Of a stretch of 64,000 nt of DNA, positions 16,920-24,014 are shown one piece after another. Every line of letters begins with the position of its first letter. The stretch's first letter is position 1. The DNA is from Mycolicibacterium hodleri. GTDB lineage: Bacteria; Actinomycetota; Actinomycetes; Mycobacteriales; Mycobacteriaceae. The notes under the pieces are model-generated. The model was not told where the DNA came from. It saw only the letters and a program-made list of their open reading frames with translations, and did no database searches. The position numbers and the translations under genes were made by a program. Where the stretch lies: NCBI RefSeq assembly GCF_025822245.1, contig NZ_JACKTL010000015.1, positions 913 to 64,912 of the forward strand, written 5' to 3'.

Positions 16920-17855
16920 TCAGGTGAGGCTGCGCAGGAGCTGACCGAGCCGGACGAGGCGCTGGCCGGATGCCAGGCACTTCGGGGCAAGGGCGGCTCC
17001 CGGTCCCCCGGAGAGCTGCTCGGCGAGAGCGGTGGGTTCGCCGGCGGCCATGACGGCGGCGATCGCGGTTTCCAGGTCGATCATGACCTGAGCAGCTGCG
17101 GCGGCCGGCTCGGCAGAGTGCGCCGCCGAGGCTGGCTCGGTTGATGCAGTTGGTGCGGTCTCCGGGGTGGGGGGCTGCTGGCCGGCGGGAGTCGGGGCGG
17201 GTGTGTTGCCGGTGTTGGTAGGTCCGTCGTCCCAGGGCGGAGTACTCGGTGTCGGCTGATCCCAGCTGTAGCTGTTTGCGGTGTTGGGGGCGCGATCGTC
17301 GATGTCGTCGTGGTCATCGGGTAAGGATGCTGGGACCAGGGCGCCGAGCGGGGATTCGGTTGGTGGAGCGAGGGATTCGGTGAGTGGGCCGAATCCGGGG
17401 TCGGTGGTGCGTTTGGTCACCGAGTCGATGAGGTCCCGGAGGGCGTCGGTCTGGGCGTCGGGTTCGGTGATGCCGTCTAGGGCGCTGGGGGCTTGCTCGA
17501 TGACGACGCGGGCGCCGGTGACTCCGAGGCGGGCGACGTCGGAGGAGGTGACAGGGATGCGGGTTCCCGGGGCGGTGAGTTCTTGCAGGGGCAGGATGAG
17601 CCCAACGATGCCCTGCTGGTAGCGGCGGGCGTTGGAGGCTGCGCATCCGAGTTGGTCTTGGACGAACGCGGTGAAGCCGGTGTAGGGGCGGCCGGCACCG
17701 TCGTTGATGAAGCGCCAGTCTTCGTCGCGGTAGATCTCTGCGAGCACCTCGAACGCCGTCTGGAAGGCGTTCTGCAGCTGTTGGGCTCGGCGCAGGGCGC
17801 GCTCTTGGCGGGTTTCGGCGATGCCGGGTTCCTGGAAGACGAGATCGGCGCTCAT
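16920..17855 (-). CDS. Hypothetical protein with disordered middle, phage/plasmid type
   Basis: A 311-residue protein. A folded helical N-terminal domain (1-140) includes FINDGAGRPYTGFTAFVQDQ, a phrase seen in actinophage and plasmid proteins of unknown role. A Pro/Thr-rich linker follows (about 165-250), then a short helical C-terminus. No catalytic motif. It is the downstream partner of the 203-aa gene, to which it is coupled by ATGA overlap. Confidence 0.6.
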   Translation of the reverse strand: MSADLVFQEPGIAETRQERALRRAQQLQNAFQTAFEVLAEIYRDEDWRFINDGAGRPYTGFTAFVQDQLGCAASNARRYQQGIVGLILPLQELTAPGTRIPVTSSDVARLGVTGARVVIEQAPSALDGITEPDAQTDALRDLIDSVTKRTTDPGFGPLTESLAPPTESPLGALVPASLPDDHDDIDDRAPNTANSYSWDQPTPSTPPWDDGPTNTGNTPAPTPAGQQPPTPETAPTASTEPASAAHSAEPAAAAAQVMIDLETAIAAVMAAGEPTALAEQLSGGPGAALAPKCLASGQRLVRLGQLLRSLT

Positions 17856-18463
17856 CGCTGGTCTCGCTGCGCGATCGCGGTGTCGATGGGTGCGTCGGCG
17901 TCGTCGAGGAACGCGGTCAGGCGCTTCCGGGTGGCCGGATCGGTCCAGGCGGTGGCGATGATCTCGGTGAGGTCTGCGGTCAGGACGCCGAGTTCGGCGG
18001 TGGTGTCCAGGCGCAGCCGCTTGCGGGTCTGTTGGTCGGGCAGCAGCCGCAGCAGTGTGATGGTGACGGTGTTGGAGTCCACTGATGCGGCGGTGGTGCG
18101 GAAGGTTGCCATAATGCGTTGCTCGACAAGGGCTTTGGTGAGTGGGTCGCGGAACGGGCCGACGGGGATGACGGCCAGGGGTCCGTCGTTGTCGCCGGCG
18201 TTGCCGCGGCGCAGTCGTTCTTCGTACTCCTCGCCGGCCATGGCCAGCCCGGACAGATAGGTGGTCTTGAGGTCTTTGCGTTCGCGGTCGTCGCGGGCGA
18301 GTTCGTAGCGGCGGAAGGTTTCGGCGGCGCCGTCGGGGGTGGAGGCGTAGGCGATGGCGTCGGCGTCGCGGCGGCGTCGGGCCTTCTCCAGCTTGGACTG
18401 GACTTTGCCGAGTTCCCGCAGCAGTTCTTCGCGGGTGGGTTCCTGGGTCATGGTGTCAGTCAT
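17852..18463 (-). CDS. Hypothetical helical protein, 203 aa
   Basis: Begins MTDTMTQEPTREELLREL; an N-terminal coiled-coil-like helix (about 10-40) precedes a mixed domain. No recognised motif. It overlaps the end of the 52-aa gene upstream by 8 bases and the start of the next gene by 4, so it belongs to one leftward operon headed by the ArdC-like gene at 19660. Confidence 0.6.
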   Translation of the reverse strand: MTDTMTQEPTREELLRELGKVQSKLEKARRRRDADAIAYASTPDGAAETFRRYELARDDRERKDLKTTYLSGLAMAGEEYEERLRRGNAGDNDGPLAVIPVGPFRDPLTKALVEQRIMATFRTTAASVDSNTVTITLLRLLPDQQTRKRLRLDTTAELGVLTADLTEIIATAWTDPATRKRLTAFLDDADAPIDTAIAQRDQR

Positions 18464-18614
18464 TGTCTCGCTCCTGGGCTTCGTTGACGCCGAAGTAGTC
18501 CTCGGCGGCGGCGGTGGCCTCCTCTTCGGTGGCCGCGGTGAAGGTGTGCCGCTCTCCGGTGTCGGGGTCTTCGATCTCGATCTCGACCTGGGCGTGCTGC
18601 TCGGGGGTGCTCAT
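18456..18614 (-). CDS. Small acidic protein, 52 aa
   Basis: MSTPEQHAQVEIEIEDPDTG...; strongly acidic, with an AAGGAC ribosome site before the ATG. It lies 11 bases downstream of the ArdC-like gene. A small acidic protein next to ArdC suggests a DNA-mimic or accessory role, but that is speculation. Confidence 0.55.
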   Translation of the reverse strand: MSTPEQHAQVEIEIEDPDTGERHTFTAATEEEATAAAEDYFGVNEAQERDND

Positions 18615-18625
18615 TTGGTGTCCTT

Positions 18626-19660
18626 CTACTTCACGACCGCGGGGGCGGTCTGCGGGAGTGCGCCGATGATGGCCTTGCACGCCTTGTTGACGCGCTGGGC
18701 GGTTTCCTGAACCTTCTTGGGGTCGCCCTTGGCCCAGCCGTCGATGTAGGCGAAGGCGCTGCCGCCGGGCTTGAGTCCGTAGTGGCGGCCGATGACGTAG
18801 GCGACGCTTTCGGCTTCGACTTCCATCGTGGGGCGCTGCCCGCCCGGGCCGCTGTGGTAGTCGTGGTGGCGTTCCATGTGGCCCATCTGGACGTGTGCCA
18901 ACTCGTGCGCGAGCACGGTCGCCTGATGTGCGTCGCTGTAGCGCGTGCTGATCACGACCTTCTTGGTGGGCTTGTCCTGGGTGTAGCCCTCCGGCCCGCC
19001 TTCCGGGAGTTCGACGCGTTCGACGGTGTAACCGTGTGCGGCGAGCTGCTTCTCGAGTTCGGTGTGCATCTCCGGGGGCGCGACGCCGGTTTCGCGGGTG
19101 TAGGTGACTTCGGGGCGTTGCGGCAGGGGCGGTCCGGTGGTGTCGTCGACGTCGTAGACCGGGACGCTGAGCCAGCCCACCAGGACTTCCTCGTCGGTGC
19201 CGTCGGCCTTCTTCTTGACGATTTGGGGTGCGCGGACCCAGATCGCCTTCGAGCCGGCGACGAGGTTGCGGTTGAACTTCTTGTTCCAGACCTTCTTGAG
19301 TCCGCCGACGAAGGTGGCGTCGGGGCGTTGCATTTTGATGAGCAGCTGGTTCTGCAGCGAGTAGTGGTGGAACTGGCTGGCGTAGTGCAGCCAGTCCTGC
19401 CATTGCTCGCCGGTGTTGAGGTTGGCGATCGCGTCGTCGATCTCGCGGCGGATGTCTTCCACGCGGGTGGTCTTGTCGGCGAAGCTCACCGTCTTGGGTG
19501 GGGTGGGCGTCGGCGCGGCCGTGGTGTCGGCCAGCGCGGTCTTGAGGACTGCCTCGGTTTCCTCCAGGACCTCGACGGCGTGGGCGGAGTGGCTGTAGGC
19601 GGCTCGGGTGTCACCGGAGCAGCGGCGTGGCCCCCCTGGGTCTGTGGTGGCGCGACACAC
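18626..19660 (-). CDS. Tagged ArdC-like antirestriction protein
   Basis: A 344-residue protein starting at GTG 19660 (GAGGAGG ribosome site). Residues 1-19 are the shared tag (MCRATTDPGGPRRCSGDTR). The ArdC N-terminal ssDNA-binding-like domain lies at about 75-190 (WQDWLHYASQFHHYSLQNQLLI...GGLKKVWNKK). A zinc metallopeptidase-like part contains HELAHVQMGH (about 255-264) and a downstream MEVEAESVAYVIG glutamate. In broad-host plasmids ArdC protects incoming ssDNA from host restriction and can be carried into the recipient. Here a promoter element shared with the conjugation operon lies 86 bases upstream. A small 7-bp stem (CGCTACT/AGTAGCG, 19693-19708) is in the leader. Confidence 0.8.
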   Translation of the reverse strand: MCRATTDPGGPRRCSGDTRAAYSHSAHAVEVLEETEAVLKTALADTTAAPTPTPPKTVSFADKTTRVEDIRREIDDAIANLNTGEQWQDWLHYASQFHHYSLQNQLLIKMQRPDATFVGGLKKVWNKKFNRNLVAGSKAIWVRAPQIVKKKADGTDEEVLVGWLSVPVYDVDDTTGPPLPQRPEVTYTRETGVAPPEMHTELEKQLAAHGYTVERVELPEGGPEGYTQDKPTKKVVISTRYSDAHQATVLAHELAHVQMGHMERHHDYHSGPGGQRPTMEVEAESVAYVIGRHYGLKPGGSAFAYIDGWAKGDPKKVQETAQRVNKACKAIIGALPQTAPAVVK

Positions 19661-19746
19661 GGTTGGTACCTCCTCGGGCTGGACGCGGGGACCGCTACTG
19701 GAGTAGCGCCAGCCCGGCAAGGAGAGCTGGTGTGCGTCTTATCCCT

Positions 19747-19776
19747 GAAGTACCGGCCGGCAGGGGTGTTTCCGTC
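19747..19776 (-). promoter_or_regulatory. Bipartite promoter-like element (copy 2)
   Basis: GACGGAAAC, 13 bases, GGTACTTC on the minus strand, 86 bases upstream of the ArdC-like start. Spacing and flanking GC pattern equal the other three copies. Confidence 0.65.
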
Positions 19777-19840
19777 GCGGGGACCCGGAAGTTGTCGGGA
19801 CTGTTTCCTCCCCACCCGGTGTAAGTGTCTTGCTTTTTGA

Positions 19841-19856
19841 TGTAAAGCCATTTACA
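19841..19856. promoter_or_regulatory. TGTAAA-N4-TTTACA operator
   Basis: Perfect palindrome TGTAAA-GCCA-TTTACA ending 26 bases before the ADP-ribosylglycohydrolase ATG, where it would overlap the promoter. Confidence 0.7.
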
Positions 19857-19882
19857 TTGGTGGCGGGAGGGTGAGGTGCACA

Positions 19883-20968
19883 ATGACGACTCGAACAGCG
19901 ACGCAGGCCCGGTACCGCAACGCGTTGATCGGCCTGGCCGCCGGCGACGCCTGGGGTTATCAGGTCGAGTTCCGCAAGTACGCGCAGATGCCTGCCTACC
20001 CCGTGCCGGCCCCCAAGAAGGTGTGGCGGATCTCCGACGACACCCAGATGACGTTGGCGCTGCATGACGCTCTCGTTGACGCCGGCGACCAGCTCGACGA
20101 CATCGAGGTCGTGACCAAGGCCATCACCGCTCGGTTCCTGGAGTGGCAGGTCGACCGGGACAACAACCGTGCCCCGGGAGCCACCTGCATGGGGTCGCTG
20201 GCACGGCTGCGTCACGGTGCGCACTGGTATGACGCCGACGGGGCGCTGCCGCGATACGGATGCGGGGCGGTCATGCGGTTGGCGCCGGCGGCGCTGTGCC
20301 CGGAGCCGGTGTGGCTCGGCATCACCGCACTGCAGGCCGTCCTCACCCATAAGCATCCCCGCGCGATCGCCTCGGCGCTGGTGCTTGCGGACGCGATCCG
20401 ATCGGCCACCCGGTTGCGCGGGCACTTCCTCGAACACGCGATCAGTGCGGCCATGTCGATCGTGACGGGCGAAAGCCTCTGGCTGCGCGACGAGTTCCTG
20501 CTCGACGTGCTCTCCCCCATGAACTCCGACGTCGCCGGCATGCTCGCCGAGGGCGTGCGCGACGTGCTGCTCGATGCGCTGCTGGACGCCTACACGGTCA
20601 AGCAGGAGCTGGTCACGCTGTCCCCCGCCGACTACGGCGACCCCTGCACCGGGATCGGCGAGGGTTGGGAGTCGGGTTCAGCTGTGGCGGTCGGGCTGCT
20701 CGTGGCAGACATGGCCACCGCGCCCGGGCGGCGGCGCGCACCCCTCAACGGCCGCGAAGGCCTTGCGTGGGCGGCCACCAGCAACGGGGACTCGGATTCG
20801 ATCGCGAGCATCGCCGGCGCGGTCATCGGTGCCGCCCACACCGGGTCCAGCTACTGGGCTGCGGTGAAGATGACCCCGCGGTTCGAGCCCCGGTACGCCA
20901 AGGCCCTACGCCACGCACCGGGAGCCGCTCGGAGCTTCCTCGCCGCGCCGGCGGCAGTCGGCCGGTAG
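19883..20968 (+). CDS. ADP-ribosylglycohydrolase (DraG/ARH family)
   Basis: A 361-residue protein. The family starts with RYRNALIGLAAGDAWGYQVEF. The metal-binding motifs are DDTQMT (about 45-52) and GDSDSIASIAGAVIGA near 290-305, which should coordinate two Mg2+ ions. It removes ADP-ribose from proteins or other acceptors. The ATG at 19883 is preferred over the upstream one because GAGGGTGAGG precedes it. Control by the TGTAAA operator is likely. With the ADP-ribosyltransferase at 8594 it could form a reversible modification pair. Confidence 0.85.
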   Translation: MTTRTATQARYRNALIGLAAGDAWGYQVEFRKYAQMPAYPVPAPKKVWRISDDTQMTLALHDALVDAGDQLDDIEVVTKAITARFLEWQVDRDNNRAPGATCMGSLARLRHGAHWYDADGALPRYGCGAVMRLAPAALCPEPVWLGITALQAVLTHKHPRAIASALVLADAIRSATRLRGHFLEHAISAAMSIVTGESLWLRDEFLLDVLSPMNSDVAGMLAEGVRDVLLDALLDAYTVKQELVTLSPADYGDPCTGIGEGWESGSAVAVGLLVADMATAPGRRRAPLNGREGLAWAATSNGDSDSIASIAGAVIGAAHTGSSYWAAVKMTPRFEPRYAKALRHAPGAARSFLAAPAAVGR

Positions 20969-20977
20969 ACAGAGAGC

Positions 20978-21121
20978 ATGGAGCACGGGGACGACCTAGC
21001 GGCTGTGGCCGCCCTGATGAGGTTTCTGCGTGCCCCGTCGTTCTCGCGCCCGCTGGCTCACCCGATCGTGTGGTCGATCGCCCAATCGGCAGCCTCCGAG
21101 ATTGGATACCGCATCCTGTGA
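20978..21121 (+). CDS. Small protein, 47 aa
   Basis: MEHGDDLAAVAALMRFLRAP...; a short helical peptide 9 bases after the ADP-ribosylglycohydrolase stop, with AGAGAG upstream. It is probably co-transcribed with that gene. Function unknown. Confidence 0.45.
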   Translation: MEHGDDLAAVAALMRFLRAPSFSRPLAHPIVWSIAQSAASEIGYRIL

Positions 21122-21247
21122 CTTGTCGTACCCCTAGAGGACTATCGATACCATGAGCGCCCTGATCGTCCCCCACCTCAACTGATGCTCGGCGTTGTTA
21201 GCAGTCGCCTCACCTGTGACCAACTACGAGAAGGGATTTGAGCACGC

Positions 21248-21796
21248 ATGTTACCCACTGAGCGTGAGGTTTTAGCCTATGACCTCCGGCAAGATGCTGC
21301 GTATACGCGGCAGCGGCTGGCTGAACGCAACTACCCCGATTCACCCACACTTCCTGGGATGCTCAATGCCGCACACCGTTTCAGCGACTGGTGCGATGCC
21401 GCCAACAGCGAACTTTTGGGAAACCCCTACGTCGATGTCGCTGAGGTGCGGGAGGCATGGCGGCGGGAAGCCGTGGCCAGCGATATCCGCTTCGTCCCCT
21501 TCGGGGATGCCGCCGCGCTAGCAGCTGTTAGCGCCGGAGCAGTGGCTCTTATGTTCACGTCGATCGGCGTGCTGGTGGGCCTTTGGGTGGGCGGGTGGTG
21601 CGTAGCCGCGGTTTCCGCCTTGCTCGCCGCCGCAGCTATAGCCTATCGACGGAGTACGCCCTCACGTCTTGCAGTCGGGCCGGATGCTGTCCATTCAAAC
21701 TTGGCAGCGGCTTCAGCTCGTGAGCTGATGCAGCCGCACAGTTCATCACGCGAGCCGCGCCGCCATCCGACGAACCGTAAGCTGCGAACCGGTTAA
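21248..21796 (+). CDS. Two-pass membrane protein, 182 aa
   Basis: A soluble N-terminal part of about 85 residues precedes two hydrophobic segments (about 88-108 and 113-132: AALAAVSAGAVALMFTSIGVL and WVGGWCVAAVSALLAAAAIA). A basic, polar tail follows. A GAGAAGG ribosome site precedes the ATG. No family recognised. Confidence 0.55.
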   Translation: MLPTEREVLAYDLRQDAAYTRQRLAERNYPDSPTLPGMLNAAHRFSDWCDAANSELLGNPYVDVAEVREAWRREAVASDIRFVPFGDAAALAAVSAGAVALMFTSIGVLVGLWVGGWCVAAVSALLAAAAIAYRRSTPSRLAVGPDAVHSNLAAASARELMQPHSSSREPRRHPTNRKLRTG

Positions 21797-21859
21797 CGGC
21801 CGTGGCGGAGATCAGCAGGGCACTTCGGATCGCGCTTCCCTGAGGACGGTGATCAAGAA

Positions 21860-22312
21860 ATGTTGCGGGGCAATAACGATAGCGGAGCGCGGTTGGCATT
21901 CCGACCCCTCGCGTCGGGCACCAGGCCGCGCACCGAATCGTCGGAGGACAGCAGCCGGCCGCTATGCCCGTCGTGCGGGCGCGTCGACGTCGTTCGGCGC
22001 GGCGTGCGTTTCACGCTGCAAGGTGAGCCTCGCTGCCAGCGTGCTACGGCTGTGAGGCCAGAAGCGTCGGCGTCTCAACGCGGTCGAGCGGTCACGCGTG
22101 TCGGTGTCGCGTGTCTGGTGATCGGCGCCATGACGTCCTGCGCGCCGCCCACCCCGCCGGCCGCGGCCACGCCTGCCCGAGACCATCGAGGAGGCCGCCG
22201 AGACTCTCGGCTCAAGAACGTTGAGGCGTTGATCCGTGCGGGCGGGCAAGAACCACGGGCTAATCCCACCGAACTCATGCCTTGCGACCCCGCCGCGACA
22301 TGCACGGTCTAG
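21860..22312 (+). CDS. Doubtful ORF with a CxxC motif
   Basis: A 150-residue frame with LCPSCGR (about 35-41) and a hydrophobic stretch VGVACLVIGAMTSCA (about 81-95). It is rich in Arg/Ser and lacks a convincing ribosome site, so it may be chance. Between 21797 and 22714 this is the only candidate besides the fragment at 22485. Confidence 0.25.
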   Translation: MLRGNNDSGARLAFRPLASGTRPRTESSEDSSRPLCPSCGRVDVVRRGVRFTLQGEPRCQRATAVRPEASASQRGRAVTRVGVACLVIGAMTSCAPPTPPAAATPARDHRGGRRDSRLKNVEALIRAGGQEPRANPTELMPCDPAATCTV

Positions 22313-22484
22313 AGAAAGGACTCCGGGTCCGGAAATGAGATAGGCATTTGCCGATGGCCGGGGCCGCAAGGGTGAACCACCACCAGCAGCGTCACGAAGC
22401 CGGTCTCATGAGGGGCCTCGACAACCAGGTTGGGTTACAGCCTTCGCGAGGACACCAGCGGTGGTTCGAAACTAAGCTAAGTAG

Positions 22485-22676
22485 AAGCGAGACACCGACG
22501 AGGCGGGATGTACGCGCCGGTATGGTTGGGCGCTGGGCCGCGCCGCGCGCAGCACGCGGGAACGGTTCGAGGCGCGGTTCGACCAGGCGATGACAATCGC
22601 GGAGTTCACCGCGGGCCCAGCTGCACATGTGGATGTGCTCGACCTCGGGCAGTGGCTGACCGAACTCGCCGACTGA
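22485..22676 (+). pseudogene. Possible gene remnant
   Basis: An open frame between two stops reads GWALGRAARSTRERFEARFD...VDVLDLGQWLTELAD, which looks like a protein C-terminus, but it has no usable start codon upstream. The only internal ATG (22590) leaves 28 residues. It is perhaps the tail of a decayed gene. Confidence 0.25.
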
Positions 22677-22714
22677 TGGCGGCCTCGATGTCGGTGTCAG
22701 ACCTGGCGGGGACA

Positions 22715-22954
22715 ATGAGCGGCGTGACCGAAACACCCACTAGCCACCATGTTCGCCAGGGCCCGCGCAAGCGTTCCGCCGAGGTGACGGTCGCGGATTT
22801 CACCACGCTGGTGCGGATACCGACCAAGCCGGCCACGTTTCGGGCGTTCACTGCAGATGAAGAAGCCGAGGCCCGCAGTTATGCGGAGCAGAACGGGGGA
22901 ACCGTTGTGCCGCTGCCGCTTCCGATGCCAGAGGGCTATCCGGCGTACGCGTAG
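22715..22954 (+). CDS. Hypothetical small protein, 79 aa
   Basis: MSGVTETPTSHHV... with the phrase VRIPTKPATFRAFTADEEAEA. A GGCGGGG ribosome site precedes the ATG at 22715. No recognised fold. It converges on the protease gene at 23013. Confidence 0.5.
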   Translation: MSGVTETPTSHHVRQGPRKRSAEVTVADFTTLVRIPTKPATFRAFTADEEAEARSYAEQNGGTVVPLPLPMPEGYPAYA

Positions 22955-22985
22955 AGCGGCGGTCACACCGCCGGCGGCGTTGGCG

Positions 22986-23012
22986 GCGCGGACGTGCGAT
23001 ATGCGCTGCTAG
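22986..23012 (-). repeat. Dispersed motif copy
   Basis: CAGCG, seven bases, CACGTCCGC, directly after the TGA stop of the secreted protease gene and in the same orientation. Confidence 0.6.
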
Positions 23013-23651
23013 TCAATCCATATCCCAGTCGGTGCCCCAGGTCTGGGACAGGAAATTGTTGATGGCGCCGATGGTGGAGCAGTAGATGACGCCCGGCCGG
23101 CGGGGGTCTTCAGAGATGACAGTGCCCACCACATGGACACCCTTGCTGCCTGGCTTGAGTCTTTCGTAGATGGGCGCCCCGCTGTCGCCGTGGTCAGCCG
23201 GCATCTGAACGGCGAACTTGGTGTCGTCCACCGAAACCACGGTTCCGCAGGTCTCCTGCGTGGTCGCCCCGTATTTGCAGACCGTGGAGCCTTCGTTGGG
23301 CACCCACGGGTTCAGCAGGGGTTCGCGTGACATGAGGCTGTACTCGCTGGGGATGTTGGAGTGGAGCCGGATGGCGATCAGATCGGTTGCGGGGTCGTGG
23401 ATTTCCGGTATGAACTGGCCGATTTTGATGTTCCCGAGGCTAACCTCGGTGATGCCGTCTTTGTAGCAGTGGCCTGCGGTGTAGACGATGGTGGGGTTCT
23501 GGGGGTCAGGGAAGCTGACCGTACACCAGCGGCCGCCGCTGGTGATCATGAAGCCAGCTGTGATGGCCAGTGCGTTGGCCGGTGTGGCGGTGGCCAGGGC
23601 GGCGATGGTGGCCATCACCGTGGCGGCCAGGGCGGTCAGTATTCGGCGCAT
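23013..23651 (-). CDS. Secreted trypsin-like (S1) serine protease
   Basis: A 212-residue protein with a signal peptide (MRRILTALAATVMATIAALA, cleavage near ANA-LA at about 27). The catalytic triad is visible: His in YTAGHC (about 60), Asp in DPATDLIAIRL (about 90) and Ser in DHGDSGAPIY (about 160). The length is near that of small actinobacterial S1 proteases. It is the last gene of the conjugation operon, only 2 bases after the 112-aa gene, so it may process pilus or cell-surface proteins outside the membrane. Confidence 0.8.
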   Translation of the reverse strand: MRRILTALAATVMATIAALATATPANALAITAGFMITSGGRWCTVSFPDPQNPTIVYTAGHCYKDGITEVSLGNIKIGQFIPEIHDPATDLIAIRLHSNIPSEYSLMSREPLLNPWVPNEGSTVCKYGATTQETCGTVVSVDDTKFAVQMPADHGDSGAPIYERLKPGSKGVHVVGTVISEDPRRPGVIYCSTIGAINNFLSQTWGTDWDMD

Positions 23652-23653
23652 CG

Positions 23654-23992
23654 TCAGTACCGCAGTGTTTCTCGCTTGTACTGCTCGTATTCCTCGGCGG
23701 TGGGGGCGTCGGGCAGGACCTCGAACGCTGAAGCGGGGACCGTCGTTCCGTTGGCGGCCGCGGCGGCTTCCATGCGTTCCCGCACGCCCAGGCGGCCACG
23801 CATGGAGGCGACGCTGGCGACGGAGAGGATCTCTCGGGTCAGGTTGCGTTCGTTCATCTGCCGAACGCTCTCGTGCAGGAAGACGCCGTTGACGGCGCCG
23901 CCGGGGACGGTGGAGACGCCGATGGTGCGGTTGCGGTTGAAGATCTCGTAGCGGTCCTGTTGCTGCGGGTTCTGATCTTTGGGTGAGGTCAT
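23654..23992 (-). CDS. Hypothetical protein, 112 aa, conjugation operon
   Basis: MTSPKDQNPQQQDRYEIFNR...; soluble and mostly helical with a polar N-terminus. It is packed between the BTAD-like gene and the protease gene. No motif recognised. Confidence 0.6.
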   Translation of the reverse strand: MTSPKDQNPQQQDRYEIFNRNRTIGVSTVPGGAVNGVFLHESVRQMNERNLTREILSVASVASMRGRLGVRERMEAAAAANGTTVPASAFEVLPDAPTAEEYEQYKRETLRY

Positions 23993-24014
23993 GGTGTCTC
24001 CTGGCGGGTGGGGG

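Noticed and set aside
16689..17144. Rightward frame between convergent genes
   Set aside because: No ribosome site, and more than half of it is antisense to the 16920-17855 gene.
21152..21176. GAGCG...CGTCCCC after the 47-aa gene as a motif copy
   Set aside because: The right half is shifted and the CACG part is absent. It is too weak to list.
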